This document shows positions 43,558 through 51,457 of a stretch of 64,000 nucleotides of DNA, piece after piece. The stretch's first letter is position 1, and every line of letters begins with the position of its first letter. Position numbers and translations under genes: made by a program. Under the pieces are notes generated by a model. That model was not told the DNA's origin and made no database searches. It was given only the letters and a program-made list of their open reading frames with translations. Source of the stretch: Marinovum sp048263515 (GTDB lineage: Bacteria > Pseudomonadota > Alphaproteobacteria > Rhodobacterales > Rhodobacteraceae); NCBI RefSeq assembly GCF_048263515.1, contig NZ_JBLXEC010000009.1, forward strand, positions 89,327 to 153,326. Direction: 5' to 3'.

Positions 43558-44198
43558 GTGAGCGTGCCGAGGAAACCGCTGAGGTCGTTGGTGTGGTGGT
43601 GGATGTGATCGGCCTCGAGCCGTTCGGGCGCGACATGCACGGTGCGCATTCCCATAGCATGCGGCGCGGCGAGGTTGCGGGGATCGTCCTCGAACATCGC
43701 GGCGCGGGCGGGATCGGTGCCGTCTCGGGCAAAGATCGTCTCGAAGGCTTCCCGCTCGGGCTTGGGACGGAACTCGGCATGTTCAACGCCATAGACCGCA
43801 TCGAACAGCCCCGAGAGCCCGCGCGCCGCCAGCACCTCTTCGGCGTAAGGCGATGTGCCGTTGGTGTAGACGATGCGACGCCCCGGCAGGGCGCGGATCC
43901 GCGCGGCGAGCTCCGGATCGGGGGTCAGCACCGAGAAATCGATCTGGTGCACATCCTCGAGATAGGGCGTCGGGTCGACGTCATGTTCGCGCATCAGCCC
44001 GGCCAGCGTGGTGCCGTAGGTCTTCCAGTAGTGCACCCGCAGGTGGCTGGCTTCGGCCTCGGTCACGCCGAGCGCCTGCATCACATAGGCCGTCATCCGC
44101 GGCTCGATCTGGGCAAACAGCCGGCTTTCGGGCGGATAGAGCGTATTGTCGAGGTCGAAGACCCAATGGGCCACATGCGAGAAGAGGTCTTTTGCCAT
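43554..44198 (-). CDS. HAD-family hydrolase, pyrimidine 5'-nucleotidase type
   Basis: 214 residues. The HAD motifs are FDLDNTLYPPE (nucleophile Asp), IVYTNGTSPYAEEVL, RPKPEREAF (Lys) and MFEDDPRNL (Mg acids). This set, with DLDNTLYP, marks the SDT1/pyrimidine 5'-nucleotidase group that removes phosphate from pyrimidine monophosphates. The start at 44198 begins just before the core; further upstream is Arg-rich and unlikely to be translated. The stop codon lies inside a repeat element. Confidence 0.88.
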   Translation of the reverse strand: MAKDLFSHVAHWVFDLDNTLYPPESRLFAQIEPRMTAYVMQALGVTEAEASHLRVHYWKTYGTTLAGLMREHDVDPTPYLEDVHQIDFSVLTPDPELAARIRALPGRRIVYTNGTSPYAEEVLAARGLSGLFDAVYGVEHAEFRPKPEREAFETIFARDGTDPARAAMFEDDPRNLAAPHAMGMRTVHVAPERLEADHIHHHTNDLSGFLGTLT

Positions 44199-44296
44199 GG
44201 CCCGGACGCTACGCGCCCGCGGCAGCGCGCGCAATGGCCGTATTGCCGGGCCGGGCCGGGCTGGCTAAGGTCGCGCCCGGGACAAAGGAGACATGC

Positions 44297-44941
44297 GTGA
44301 GCCAGAAGACGACGCCGCAGAAAGACGCCTATACGATGATCCTCGAAGCGATTGACGTGGGCACCTTCCGCCCCGGTGATCGGCTGGTTGAGAGCGATCT
44401 GGCCGAACGTCTGGGCATGAGCCGCACGCCGATCCGCGAGGCGCTGCAACGTCTGGAAACGCAATCCCTGCTGTCGCGTGACGGCCGTTCGCTGATCGTG
44501 GCCTCGCTCGATCACAACCAGATGGCCGAGCTCTACGTGGTGCGCACCGAGCTGGAAGGGCTGGCCGCGCGGCTGGCGGCGCGTCATGCCACCGCGGAAG
44601 AGGTCCGGGTGCTGCGTGACATGGTCAAGGAAGACCGGGCGCTGGTCGACAACCCCTCAGCGCTGTCGCGTGCCAACCGGCGGTTTCACAAGCAGATTCA
44701 CCTGGCCTCTCACAACCGCTTCCTTGTGCAGCAACTCGACCTGGTGCACCGGTCGATGGCGCTGATGGCCACAACCTCGCTGGCGGCCGAGGGTCGGGGC
44801 GAAAAGGCGCTGGCCGAGCATGAGGCCATCGTCCGCGCCATCGAGGCGCGCGACGAGGCGGCGGCCTACGAGGCGCTGAAATCGCATATCTCGGTGGCCT
44901 TCGTCACCCGGCTCAAGCTCGACTCGCGCAACGAAAACTAG
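44297..44941 (+). CDS. GntR family regulator with FCD domain
   Basis: 214 residues: winged helix (GTFRPGDRLVESDLAERLGM, SRTPIREALQRLE) followed by an all-helical FCD ligand domain (RTELEGLAARLAARHA, NRRFHKQIHLASHNRFL, EHEAIVRAIEARDEAAA). The GTG at 44297 is preceded by AAAGGAG at 6 nt. Its target is unknown: neighbours are a phosphatase (divergent) and a glycosyltransferase (convergent). Its stop and the convergent gene's stop share the palindrome CTAG (44938-44941). Confidence 0.9.
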   Translation: MSQKTTPQKDAYTMILEAIDVGTFRPGDRLVESDLAERLGMSRTPIREALQRLETQSLLSRDGRSLIVASLDHNQMAELYVVRTELEGLAARLAARHATAEEVRVLRDMVKEDRALVDNPSALSRANRRFHKQIHLASHNRFLVQQLDLVHRSMALMATTSLAAEGRGEKALAEHEAIVRAIEARDEAAAYEALKSHISVAFVTRLKLDSRNEN

Positions 44942-46842
44942 GGCGCCGGCGCTTCTTCGTGATCGATCAGCGGCTCGGAGTTGGAATGGCCGTGGTCGGT
45001 CTTGTCCCAGTAGAACGGCTTCAGCATGAGCTCGATCAGCCCCTTGTAGAGCGCGATGCTGCCCATCGGGAAATAGAACAGCAGCGTCGGCACCCAGGGG
45101 ATCAGCCCGCGGTGCTGCGGGCTGGCCACCGCCGTGGCACCGATTACCAGTCCGGTGCATTCCGCCAGCAGGAAGAATGACAGCACGAAGGCCTCGGGCC
45201 CCGGGCCCATCCAGTCGACCAGCGGATGCGGCAGGCCGAAGACCGCGATCCAGAAGGTCCAGAGCACCGGCGCCAGGAGGAACTGGCTGATCGCGCCGAG
45301 AAACAGCACCTGAAAGCCGAGAAACCGTTTCCAGCCCAGATCGCGCAGCAGCGCGCCGGGCCGGCGCATGTGGACGAGGTAGGTCGCCATGTAGCCCTTG
45401 AGCCAGCGTGAACGCTGGCGGATCCAGGGCCAGGGACGGCAATTGGCCTCTTCCAGCGTGACAGAGTCGATCATCTCGATGCGAAAGCCGCGGCGGGCGA
45501 GGCGGATGCCCAGATCGGCATCCTCGGTGACGTTATGGGCATCCCAGCCGCCGACCGCTTCCAACACCTTGCGGCGACAGAACAGCGTGGTGCCGCCCAG
45601 CGGAATGGGAAAGCCCATGCGCGACATGCCGGGCAGGACGATGCGGAACCAAGTGGCATATTCGATGGTGAAACAGCGCGACAGCCAGTTGGAATAGGGA
45701 TTGTAGTAATCGAGGATGCCCTGCAGGCAGGCGACCTCTGGCGGGGCCTCTTCGAAATGCGCGGCCACCAGGCCAATCTGGTCGGGGGCGGGATTGTCCT
45801 CGGCGTCGTAGATGCCGATGATGTCGCCGTCGCAGAACCGCAGACCATAGTTCAGCGCCCGCGGCTTGGTGGTGAGCTCACCCGGCGGCACCACCAGGAT
45901 GCGCATCCAGGGCGGCAGATCGGCGCGCGACAGCGCCTTGCGGGTCAGGAGGTCTTCGGCCTCGAGCAGCAGCACCACGTCGAGCCGGGATTTCGGATAG
46001 GTCAGCCGCGACAGCCGGGTGACCAGCCGCGCCGCGATCGAGGTTTCGCGGAAGAGCGGCACCAGGATCGAGACCTTGGGCGGCGGGCGGCGGGCGTCTT
46101 CCGGCGGCGGCGTGGTGCGGGGCAGGGGCGCGCGCAGCCGGGCAATGAAGGCGCCGAGCTTCAAGAGCACAAGCGCGGCGAGGGTGAGCACCGCCCAGGT
46201 CGCCGCGAAGGCGTAGAAGAACAGCGGCAGGGCCAGCATCACACCAACGCCGCCAAGCGCGGCCAGCGCCACCAGCCGCAGGTGGCGCGGTGTCGAGACG
46301 CGGCGCAGGTTGCGGCAGCTGTCCTCCTCCGGCAGGCCGGTCTCGGCCAGGTCCGAGAGCAGCGGCCCGTGGCAACGGGCGATGGCGGCGTGGATGTCGG
46401 CCTCGGTGGCGATGCCCATGACCACCGGGCCGACCTCGTCTGGCAAGAGCGCGCGCAGCGCCTCGAAGCGGTCGGGGTGGCAGGTGGCAAGCACCAACGT
46501 GTCGCCCAGCCGCGTCCAGGGCATGACCCCGTGTTCCAGGCAGGTCAGGGGATCGAGCGCCAGGGCGCAGTCGGCATCTGGCGGTGCCTCCTCCAGCACC
46601 AGCGACAGCGCCGCCCATCGCGCCGCCTGGGCGCGCAGGACCTCTTCAGCTGTGGCAAAGCCCTCGGCCAGCAACACCTGATGGATCGGCGCCTTGCACT
46701 GATTGTGGATCGCCAGGACGCGCAGGAAATCCGCGGCCGTGATCACCCCCATGTCGACCAGGATACGTCCCAGCGGCAATTGGTAGTGACGACTGAGACG
46801 GGCGGTCTGACGACCGCGCAATTGCAGTTGTGGGGGACTCAT
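44938..46842 (-). CDS. Membrane glycosyltransferase family 2 with N-terminal MshEN-like domain
   Basis: 634 residues. The N-terminal 150 resemble the GspE/MshEN domain (LPLGRILVDMGVITAADFLR, then HQVLLAEGFATAEEVLRAQA). Two helices (about 190-235) precede a processive GT2 domain with VSILVPLFRE, DAEDNPAPDQI (DxD-like), PLGGTTLFCRRKVL, TEDADLGIRLA and the QRSRWLKGY acceptor motif of cellulose-synthase-like enzymes. Several membrane helices end the protein. It probably makes or exports a surface polysaccharide. MshEN domains bind c-di-GMP in some proteins, so nucleotide control is possible. Confidence 0.88.
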   Translation of the reverse strand: MSPPQLQLRGRQTARLSRHYQLPLGRILVDMGVITAADFLRVLAIHNQCKAPIHQVLLAEGFATAEEVLRAQAARWAALSLVLEEAPPDADCALALDPLTCLEHGVMPWTRLGDTLVLATCHPDRFEALRALLPDEVGPVVMGIATEADIHAAIARCHGPLLSDLAETGLPEEDSCRNLRRVSTPRHLRLVALAALGGVGVMLALPLFFYAFAATWAVLTLAALVLLKLGAFIARLRAPLPRTTPPPEDARRPPPKVSILVPLFRETSIAARLVTRLSRLTYPKSRLDVVLLLEAEDLLTRKALSRADLPPWMRILVVPPGELTTKPRALNYGLRFCDGDIIGIYDAEDNPAPDQIGLVAAHFEEAPPEVACLQGILDYYNPYSNWLSRCFTIEYATWFRIVLPGMSRMGFPIPLGGTTLFCRRKVLEAVGGWDAHNVTEDADLGIRLARRGFRIEMIDSVTLEEANCRPWPWIRQRSRWLKGYMATYLVHMRRPGALLRDLGWKRFLGFQVLFLGAISQFLLAPVLWTFWIAVFGLPHPLVDWMGPGPEAFVLSFFLLAECTGLVIGATAVASPQHRGLIPWVPTLLFYFPMGSIALYKGLIELMLKPFYWDKTDHGHSNSEPLIDHEEAPAP

Positions 46843-46911
46843 GATCCTGGCCTCGTAGCTGCTGGCCAAGAATGACGAATTTTAGATTAATGTTCGGTAA
46901 ACGAAGCCCTA

Positions 46912-46944
46912 ACAAAGAGTTAACCACGCCGAAGCGCGGTTAAC
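46912..46944 (-). terminator. Intrinsic terminator of carA
   Basis: On the minus strand, GTTAACCGCGCTTCGGCGTG plus GTTAAC forms a stem with a TTCG loop, followed by TCTTTGTT, 31 bp behind the carA stop. Confidence 0.75.
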
Positions 46945-46975
46945 CCCTGTCTGGAATGTCCGGCCTGACGGCGGT

Positions 46976-48139
46976 TCAGGCGCGCGCCGCCATCGCCTCG
47001 GCGAATTGCTCGAACAGGTAGAAGCTGTCCTGCGGGCCGGGGCTGGCCTCGGGGTGGTGCTGCACCGAATAGACCTTGCGATCGCCGGCGTTCAGCGCGA
47101 TGCCGCAGTTCGAGCCGTCGAACAGCGAGACATGGGTCTGCACCACGTTGTCGGGCAGGGTGGCAGCGTCGACGGCAAAGCCGTGGTTCATCGAGGTGAT
47201 CTCGACCTTGCCGGTGACCATGTCCTTGACCGGGTGGTTGGCGCCGTGGTGGCCGTGGTTCATCTTGATGGTGCGGCCGCCAAGCGCCAGCGCCAGCATC
47301 TGGTGACCGAGGCAGATGCCGAACATCGGCAGGTCGGTCTCGTCCAGCAGCTGCTTGATCATCGGCACGGCATATTCACCGGTGGCCGCCGGGTCGCCCG
47401 GGCCGTTCGACAGGAAGATGCCGTCGGGATTGTGGGCCATGACCTCTTCCGCCGTGGCGGTGGCGGGCAGCACGGTGACGTCGCAGCCGGCCGAGGCCAG
47501 GCAACGCAGGATGTTGCGTTTCGCGCCATAATCGACGGCAACGACCTTGTGCTTGGGTGCGGTCTGCGGGGCATAGCCCTCGGGCCAGGCCCAGCGCATC
47601 TCGTCCCAGCGGTAGCTCTGCGCGCAGGTCACGTCCTTGGCAAGGTCGAGCCCCATCAGCCCCTTGAAGGCGCGCGCCTTGGCGACCAGCGCCTCGATGT
47701 CGAAGTTGCCCTCGGGATCATGTGCCAGCGCCACATGCGGCGCGCCCTGCTGGCGGATCGCCCGGGTCAGCCGGCGGGTGTCGATGCCGCCGATGGCGAT
47801 CCGGCCCCGGGCGGCCAGCCAGTCCGACAGCTCCTGCACCGCGCGCCAGTTCGACGGCTCGGTGGGCATCCACTTGACCACCATGCCCTCGGCCACCGGA
47901 TCGGCGGTTTCGTCATCCTCGGGGTTCACACCGACATTGCCGATATGCGGGAAGGTGAAGGTGACGACCTGTCCGGCATAAGAGGGATCGGTCATGATCT
48001 CCTGGTAGCCGGTCATGGCGGTGTTGAAGCACAGTTCGGCGACGCGGGTTCCGGTGGCGCCAAAACCCGTGCCATAAAAGACCGTGCCATCGGCAAGAGC
48101 GAGGCAGGCGGTGGGCGTCTGATCGGCGCGTGCGGTCAT
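46976..48139 (-). CDS. carA: Carbamoyl-phosphate synthase small (glutaminase) subunit
   Basis: Supplies ammonia from glutamine to CarB for arginine and pyrimidine synthesis. 387 residues: an N-terminal CPSase_sm_chain domain (ELCFNTAMTGYQEIMTDPSY) and a C-terminal amidotransferase with FLSNGPGDPA, nucleophile Cys in MFGICLGHQML and QHHPEASPGP. AGGGAG precedes the ATG. carB is not adjacent. It is divergent from the YqeY gene with 205 bp between. Confidence 0.97.
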   Translation of the reverse strand: MTARADQTPTACLALADGTVFYGTGFGATGTRVAELCFNTAMTGYQEIMTDPSYAGQVVTFTFPHIGNVGVNPEDDETADPVAEGMVVKWMPTEPSNWRAVQELSDWLAARGRIAIGGIDTRRLTRAIRQQGAPHVALAHDPEGNFDIEALVAKARAFKGLMGLDLAKDVTCAQSYRWDEMRWAWPEGYAPQTAPKHKVVAVDYGAKRNILRCLASAGCDVTVLPATATAEEVMAHNPDGIFLSNGPGDPAATGEYAVPMIKQLLDETDLPMFGICLGHQMLALALGGRTIKMNHGHHGANHPVKDMVTGKVEITSMNHGFAVDAATLPDNVVQTHVSLFDGSNCGIALNAGDRKVYSVQHHPEASPGPQDSFYLFEQFAEAMAARA

Positions 48140-48344
48140 CGGGCGACTCCCTGTGGCGGTATATGGGGCAAATTTGCGCGAACCTATGCCCGGACCGGCA
48201 TGGGGTCAAGGCCCTAGATGGACCTGTCGGGAAATTCAAATATCGTTTGTTTACAGCGGGTTATCTGGCTGCGGCTGGCATTGCCTCTGCGCGAGGCTTG
48301 GCGTATGGTTCGAGGCTGGGATTAACCCATGGGGATGGGACGAC

Positions 48345-48809
48345 ATGAGTTTACGCGCAGAGATCACGTCAGCGCTCAAACAGGCAATGCGGGACAAGGA
48401 TGCCCGGCGCCTGTCGACATTGCGGCTGATCAGTGCCGCCATCAAGGACCGCGAGATCGCCCTGCGCGGCAGCGGCGAGGAAGAGACCCTGGGCGAGCGC
48501 GACGTGCTTGCCATCCTCGGCAAGATGGTCAAGCAGCGCCAGGAAAGCGCGCGCACCTACGAAGAGGGCGGCCGGCTGGACCTGGCCGAGCGCGAGCTGG
48601 CAGAGATCGAGGTGATCGAGGAATTCCTGCCGCGCAAGCTCGACGACAAGGAAGTGGCCGCGGCGGTGGACGCGGCAGTGGCCGAGGTCGGCGCGTCGTC
48701 CATCCGCGACATGGGCAAGGTGATGGGGGCGCTGAAGGCGCGCTACACCGGCCAGATGGATTTCGGCGCGGTCGGGCCTCTGGTCAAGACGCGGTTGTCT
48801 CAGGGCTGA
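48345..48809 (+). CDS. GatB/YqeY domain protein
   Basis: 154 residues, the stand-alone YqeY form of the GatB tail domain: LRAEITSALKQAMRDKDARR, LSTLRLISAAIKDREIA, VLAILGKMVKQRQESA, IIEEFLP-type EVIEEFLPRKL and DMGKVMGALKARYTGQMDF. The GatB homologue binds tRNA; the free protein's role is unsettled. The start at 48345 is the conserved one; the frame extends upstream across the promoter region without conservation. Confidence 0.92.
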   Translation: MSLRAEITSALKQAMRDKDARRLSTLRLISAAIKDREIALRGSGEEETLGERDVLAILGKMVKQRQESARTYEEGGRLDLAERELAEIEVIEEFLPRKLDDKEVAAAVDAAVAEVGASSIRDMGKVMGALKARYTGQMDFGAVGPLVKTRLSQG

Positions 48810-48837
48810 ACGGCTGGGGCTGACGCGCATCGCCGGG

Positions 48838-49365
48838 CCGTGAAGGCGACCCTTCATGCCGGAGGCATGCCTATGGCTTGCCGCCGCTGTTAGCGCGCAG
48901 GGTGCCTTGCTCCGGTCGTTGGGCCTTGTAGCTTTAGCGCAAGCCGTGGAGCGTCGGGCCGCGGTGCGGCGATCCTCCGTTGGTTCGGCAGCGCTTTATC
49001 CCAGCCAAATCCGGATAAGATCAGATCGGCGCGCTTGTGCCAGCCAAATCGCCGTGCCGTGGAGGCGGCCCGGCGACGCGCGGCGGCTTGCAGCCGCTGT
49101 TAACGCGCTGGGTGCCTTGCTCAGGTCGTTGGGCCTTGTAGCTTTGTCGCAAGCCGTGGAGCGTCGGGCCGAGGTGCGGCGATCCTCCATTGGGTCGGCA
49201 TTACTTTATCTCAGCCAAGTCCGGAAGACCTCAGATCGGCGCGCTTTTGGCAGCCAAATCGCCGTGCCGTGGGGGCGGCCCGTCATGCCGAAGGCATGCC
49301 TCTGGCATGATGCGCGGCGGCCTGCGGCCGCTGCTAACGCGCTGGGTGCCTTGAACCGAAGTTGA
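48838..49365. repeat. Tandem block of a ~210-bp repeat, 2.4 copies
   Basis: Nearly all of the gap 48810-49377 is repeat. TTGGGCCTTGTAGCTTT recurs exactly 210 bp apart (the GGGCCTTGTA parts at 48921 and 49131). CGCTGGGTGCCTTG recurs a third time near 49341 after a 24-bp insertion, CATGCCGAAGGCATGCC-like, that the first copy also carries. Because 210 is a multiple of three an open frame crosses the block, but it has no gene-like features. Confidence 0.85.
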
Positions 49366-49377
49366 CGCAACTCAAGG

Positions 49378-50280
49378 TCAGTCGATCCGATAGTCCCGGC
49401 GGATCTCGGCATCATCCTCGACACGGAAGCGCTGGACGAAGCGGGTCTTGAAACTCACCCGCCCCCGGCGCGCGCCGAAGTTTTCGCCGTGGTTCAGCAG
49501 ATAGAGCACCCGCGGCGCCTCGAGCGCAGTCAGCGCGCGACCGGCGAGCCGCGCCAGATAGGGGAACATCCGGTGCTCGTGCTGGCTCATCTCGCGCAGG
49601 AAATCGACCTCGGCCGCGCCGTTCGCGAGATCGAAGCGCAGGGCCGCGCAGGAGCCGCAGAGCTTCCAGAACGGTTTGCGCAAGGGTTGCGACAGGCTGC
49701 GCGGCGCGGCGCAGGCCAGCGTGTCGGCGCGGTGATCGAGGATATAGCCGGTCTGCGCCAGGTAGCCGCCGGGGGCCGCGCGCTGCATCATTTCTTCGAC
49801 CAGCCCGGGATGCGCCAGATCGTCGGCGTCAAAGGTCATCGCGTAGCCGGCCCCGATCCCCAGCTCCGGCAGGTGATCGCAGAGCTGCGCCAGCTTGCGC
49901 CATTTGTCGTTGCCCTCGACGGGCGTAGTGAAGGGCAGGAAGGTGATGCGCGGATCGTCGGGCAGGTCCTCGGGCCGGTCCTGGCCGCAGATCACCGCCT
50001 GCCAGCGGCTGTCGCTCTGGCGCTGCAGCCCGGCCAGAGTGGCACCGAGGCGGGCGCAGGTGCTCTCCCAGTTGCCGACATGGTGACGGCCGACCAGCGG
50101 GATCAGGAAGACCACGGCCTGGGGCGCCGCCTTGGCAGAGAACGGACGCAAGGCGAGGGCGGCACGCTCCGACGGTTGCAGCTTGTCGTCACGCGCCAAG
50201 AGCACATTGGGCCCGGCGGTGGCAGCGGTGACAAGGCGTCTCAGGCGGGCAGGTTTCGGGGTGGCCGGGATTTGCGCCAT
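49378..50280 (-). CDS. Glycosyltransferase, GT-A type
   Basis: 300 residues. LIPLVGRHHVGNWESTCARL is followed by a Rossmann-like half ending in MTFDADDLAHPG, a DxD-type metal/nucleotide-sugar site, and an acceptor half with two cysteines (WKLCGSCAALR). No membrane helix is visible. Donor and acceptor are unknown. The start at 50280 lies 4 bp after the DUF2244 stop, so it is likely co-transcribed with that gene; an upstream frame to 50385 would overlap it. Confidence 0.78.
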   Translation of the reverse strand: MAQIPATPKPARLRRLVTAATAGPNVLLARDDKLQPSERAALALRPFSAKAAPQAVVFLIPLVGRHHVGNWESTCARLGATLAGLQRQSDSRWQAVICGQDRPEDLPDDPRITFLPFTTPVEGNDKWRKLAQLCDHLPELGIGAGYAMTFDADDLAHPGLVEEMMQRAAPGGYLAQTGYILDHRADTLACAAPRSLSQPLRKPFWKLCGSCAALRFDLANGAAEVDFLREMSQHEHRMFPYLARLAGRALTALEAPRVLYLLNHGENFGARRGRVSFKTRFVQRFRVEDDAEIRRDYRID

Positions 50281-50284
50281 CGGC

Positions 50285-50776
50285 CTAGATCCGCGCCGGC
50301 GGCACTTGCCGGGTGAGGTCCTGATAGAGCGCGATGCGCTCGTCCTCAGACAGGAAGGCGCCGATCTCGACCTCGCGGCCGCCACCGGTCAGGGTGACAT
50401 AGAACGGCACCGGCCCGCCCTCGCGGTGCAGATGCGGCCGCGCCCAGTAGGTCTTGCAGGCCCAGCATTGCGCGGGGCCGCGCGGGTTGTGCCGGGTCAG
50501 GGAAATTTCGTCCGGCGTCACCCTGAGCACCTCGAGCAGCTGGCAATCGCGGTGATTGCGGTCGAGCGCATACCACAGCCCGCCAAGCGCCAGCAGCAGA
50601 AAGGGCAGCAGCCCCCAGAGCAGCGCGGTGCCGAGCAGGCCGAAGAGCGGAATGGTGGCGAGAGCAAAGGTCGCCAGAAGGAAGGCGGCATAGCCCTTCG
50701 GAGGCAGCGATTCATGCGGCCAGAGGCGCAATTCGGCCTCGTTCGGAGAAGGGCTGGGCGACCATCGATAGGGCAT
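50285..50776 (-). CDS. DUF2244 family membrane protein
   Basis: 163 residues with two adjacent transmembrane helices (about 30-70, AAFLLATFALATIPLFGLL and LPFLLLALGGLWYAL), the family motif RNHRDCQLLEVLRVTPDEI, and a cytoplasmic tail with WARPHLHREGGPVPFYVTL. This is the DUF2244 pattern. In Rhodobacteraceae these often lie near cytochrome oxidase genes, and ctaD is 700 bp away. Its role is unknown. Confidence 0.88.
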   Translation of the reverse strand: MPYRWSPSPSPNEAELRLWPHESLPPKGYAAFLLATFALATIPLFGLLGTALLWGLLPFLLLALGGLWYALDRNHRDCQLLEVLRVTPDEISLTRHNPRGPAQCWACKTYWARPHLHREGGPVPFYVTLTGGGREVEIGAFLSEDERIALYQDLTRQVPPARI

Positions 50777-51089
50777 GGATTACATATAGGTTTGGCCTTG
50801 CCGGACGTCGACTGAAATATCGACGCATCCCGCCGACGCGGCTGGGCGCTCCGGCACGCCGGGCGTCAGGGCTGGCCAGGGGGTTGGAGCGGGGCCGGGC
50901 GCACAGGGAGCGAGCCAGGGGATGGTCGCGCGCCGCGGCCCCGGCTGACGAAAGTTGGGGCTTCCGCCAGCAAGAGCGCCTTTCGGCGCCCCTTTGTCAG
51001 GCTGTTACGTCCTCCTGTATGCGCGTGTGACCGGGGTCACAGCGCCGGAAGGTGCCGGCCGGAAAGCTGTCACGAAGACGGGTCACGTC
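50777..51089. other. 313-bp gap with hairpin and 16-nt palindrome
   Basis: No gene is seen. AGCGCCTTTCGGCGCC at 50974-50989 forms a short hairpin (possible terminator for the small gene at 51090-51269). TGTGACCGGGGTCACA at 51026-51041 has 7-bp perfect arms around GG and looks like a dimeric-regulator site, but no gene start on either side is close. Confidence 0.5.
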
Positions 51090-51269
51090 TCAGTCCGGGG
51101 TGGCGGGGCAGAGCAGGCAGATGCCGCCGCGAGTCGGGGTGTCACCCTGCGGCTGGGCGTCCGAAGGATAGGTCAGAAGCGGCAGGATGTCGGCGCCGAA
51201 GGCCAGGACCGGGGCGGCCGCGAAGCCGGCCAGAAGGCCGGCGGCGAGTAGCGTGGCAAAGCGTGTCAT
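51090..51269 (-). CDS. Small secreted protein of unknown function
   Basis: 59 residues. It has a clear signal peptide (MTRFATLLAAGLLAGFAAAP, cleavage near VLA) and a mature part of about 36 residues ending GICLLCPATPD with two cysteines. AAAGGAC precedes the ATG at 51269. It is encoded just behind ctaD but separated from it by a terminator, so it should have its own promoter. No family was recognised. Confidence 0.55.
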   Translation of the reverse strand: MTRFATLLAAGLLAGFAAAPVLAFGADILPLLTYPSDAQPQGDTPTRGGICLLCPATPD

Positions 51270-51410
51270 GGAAAAAGTCCTTTGCAAATAATGCAGTTGC
51301 AGCATGACACGTTGCGCCCGGTCCGTATGTGCGCGGTGTCACAAGCCCGTAGTCTTTTACCTCCCCGTCATAAACGCCGCCCCCGGAACCGACACCGCCC
51401 TGCAAACGCA

Positions 51411-51440
51411 AAAGGCCCGCGCAATGCGCGGGCCTTTCGG
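51411..51440 (-). terminator. Intrinsic terminator of ctaD
   Basis: A 12-bp perfect stem, AAAGGCCCGCGC / GCGCGGGCCTTT, has a 3-nt loop and is followed on the minus strand by TTTTGCGTTTG. Confidence 0.9.
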
Positions 51441-51457
51441 TCTGTCTAGTCTGGCGA

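Noticed and set aside
48856..49365. 169-codon frame across the 210-bp repeats
   Set aside because: It stays open only because the repeat period is a multiple of three; no ribosome site, domain or codon-use signal.
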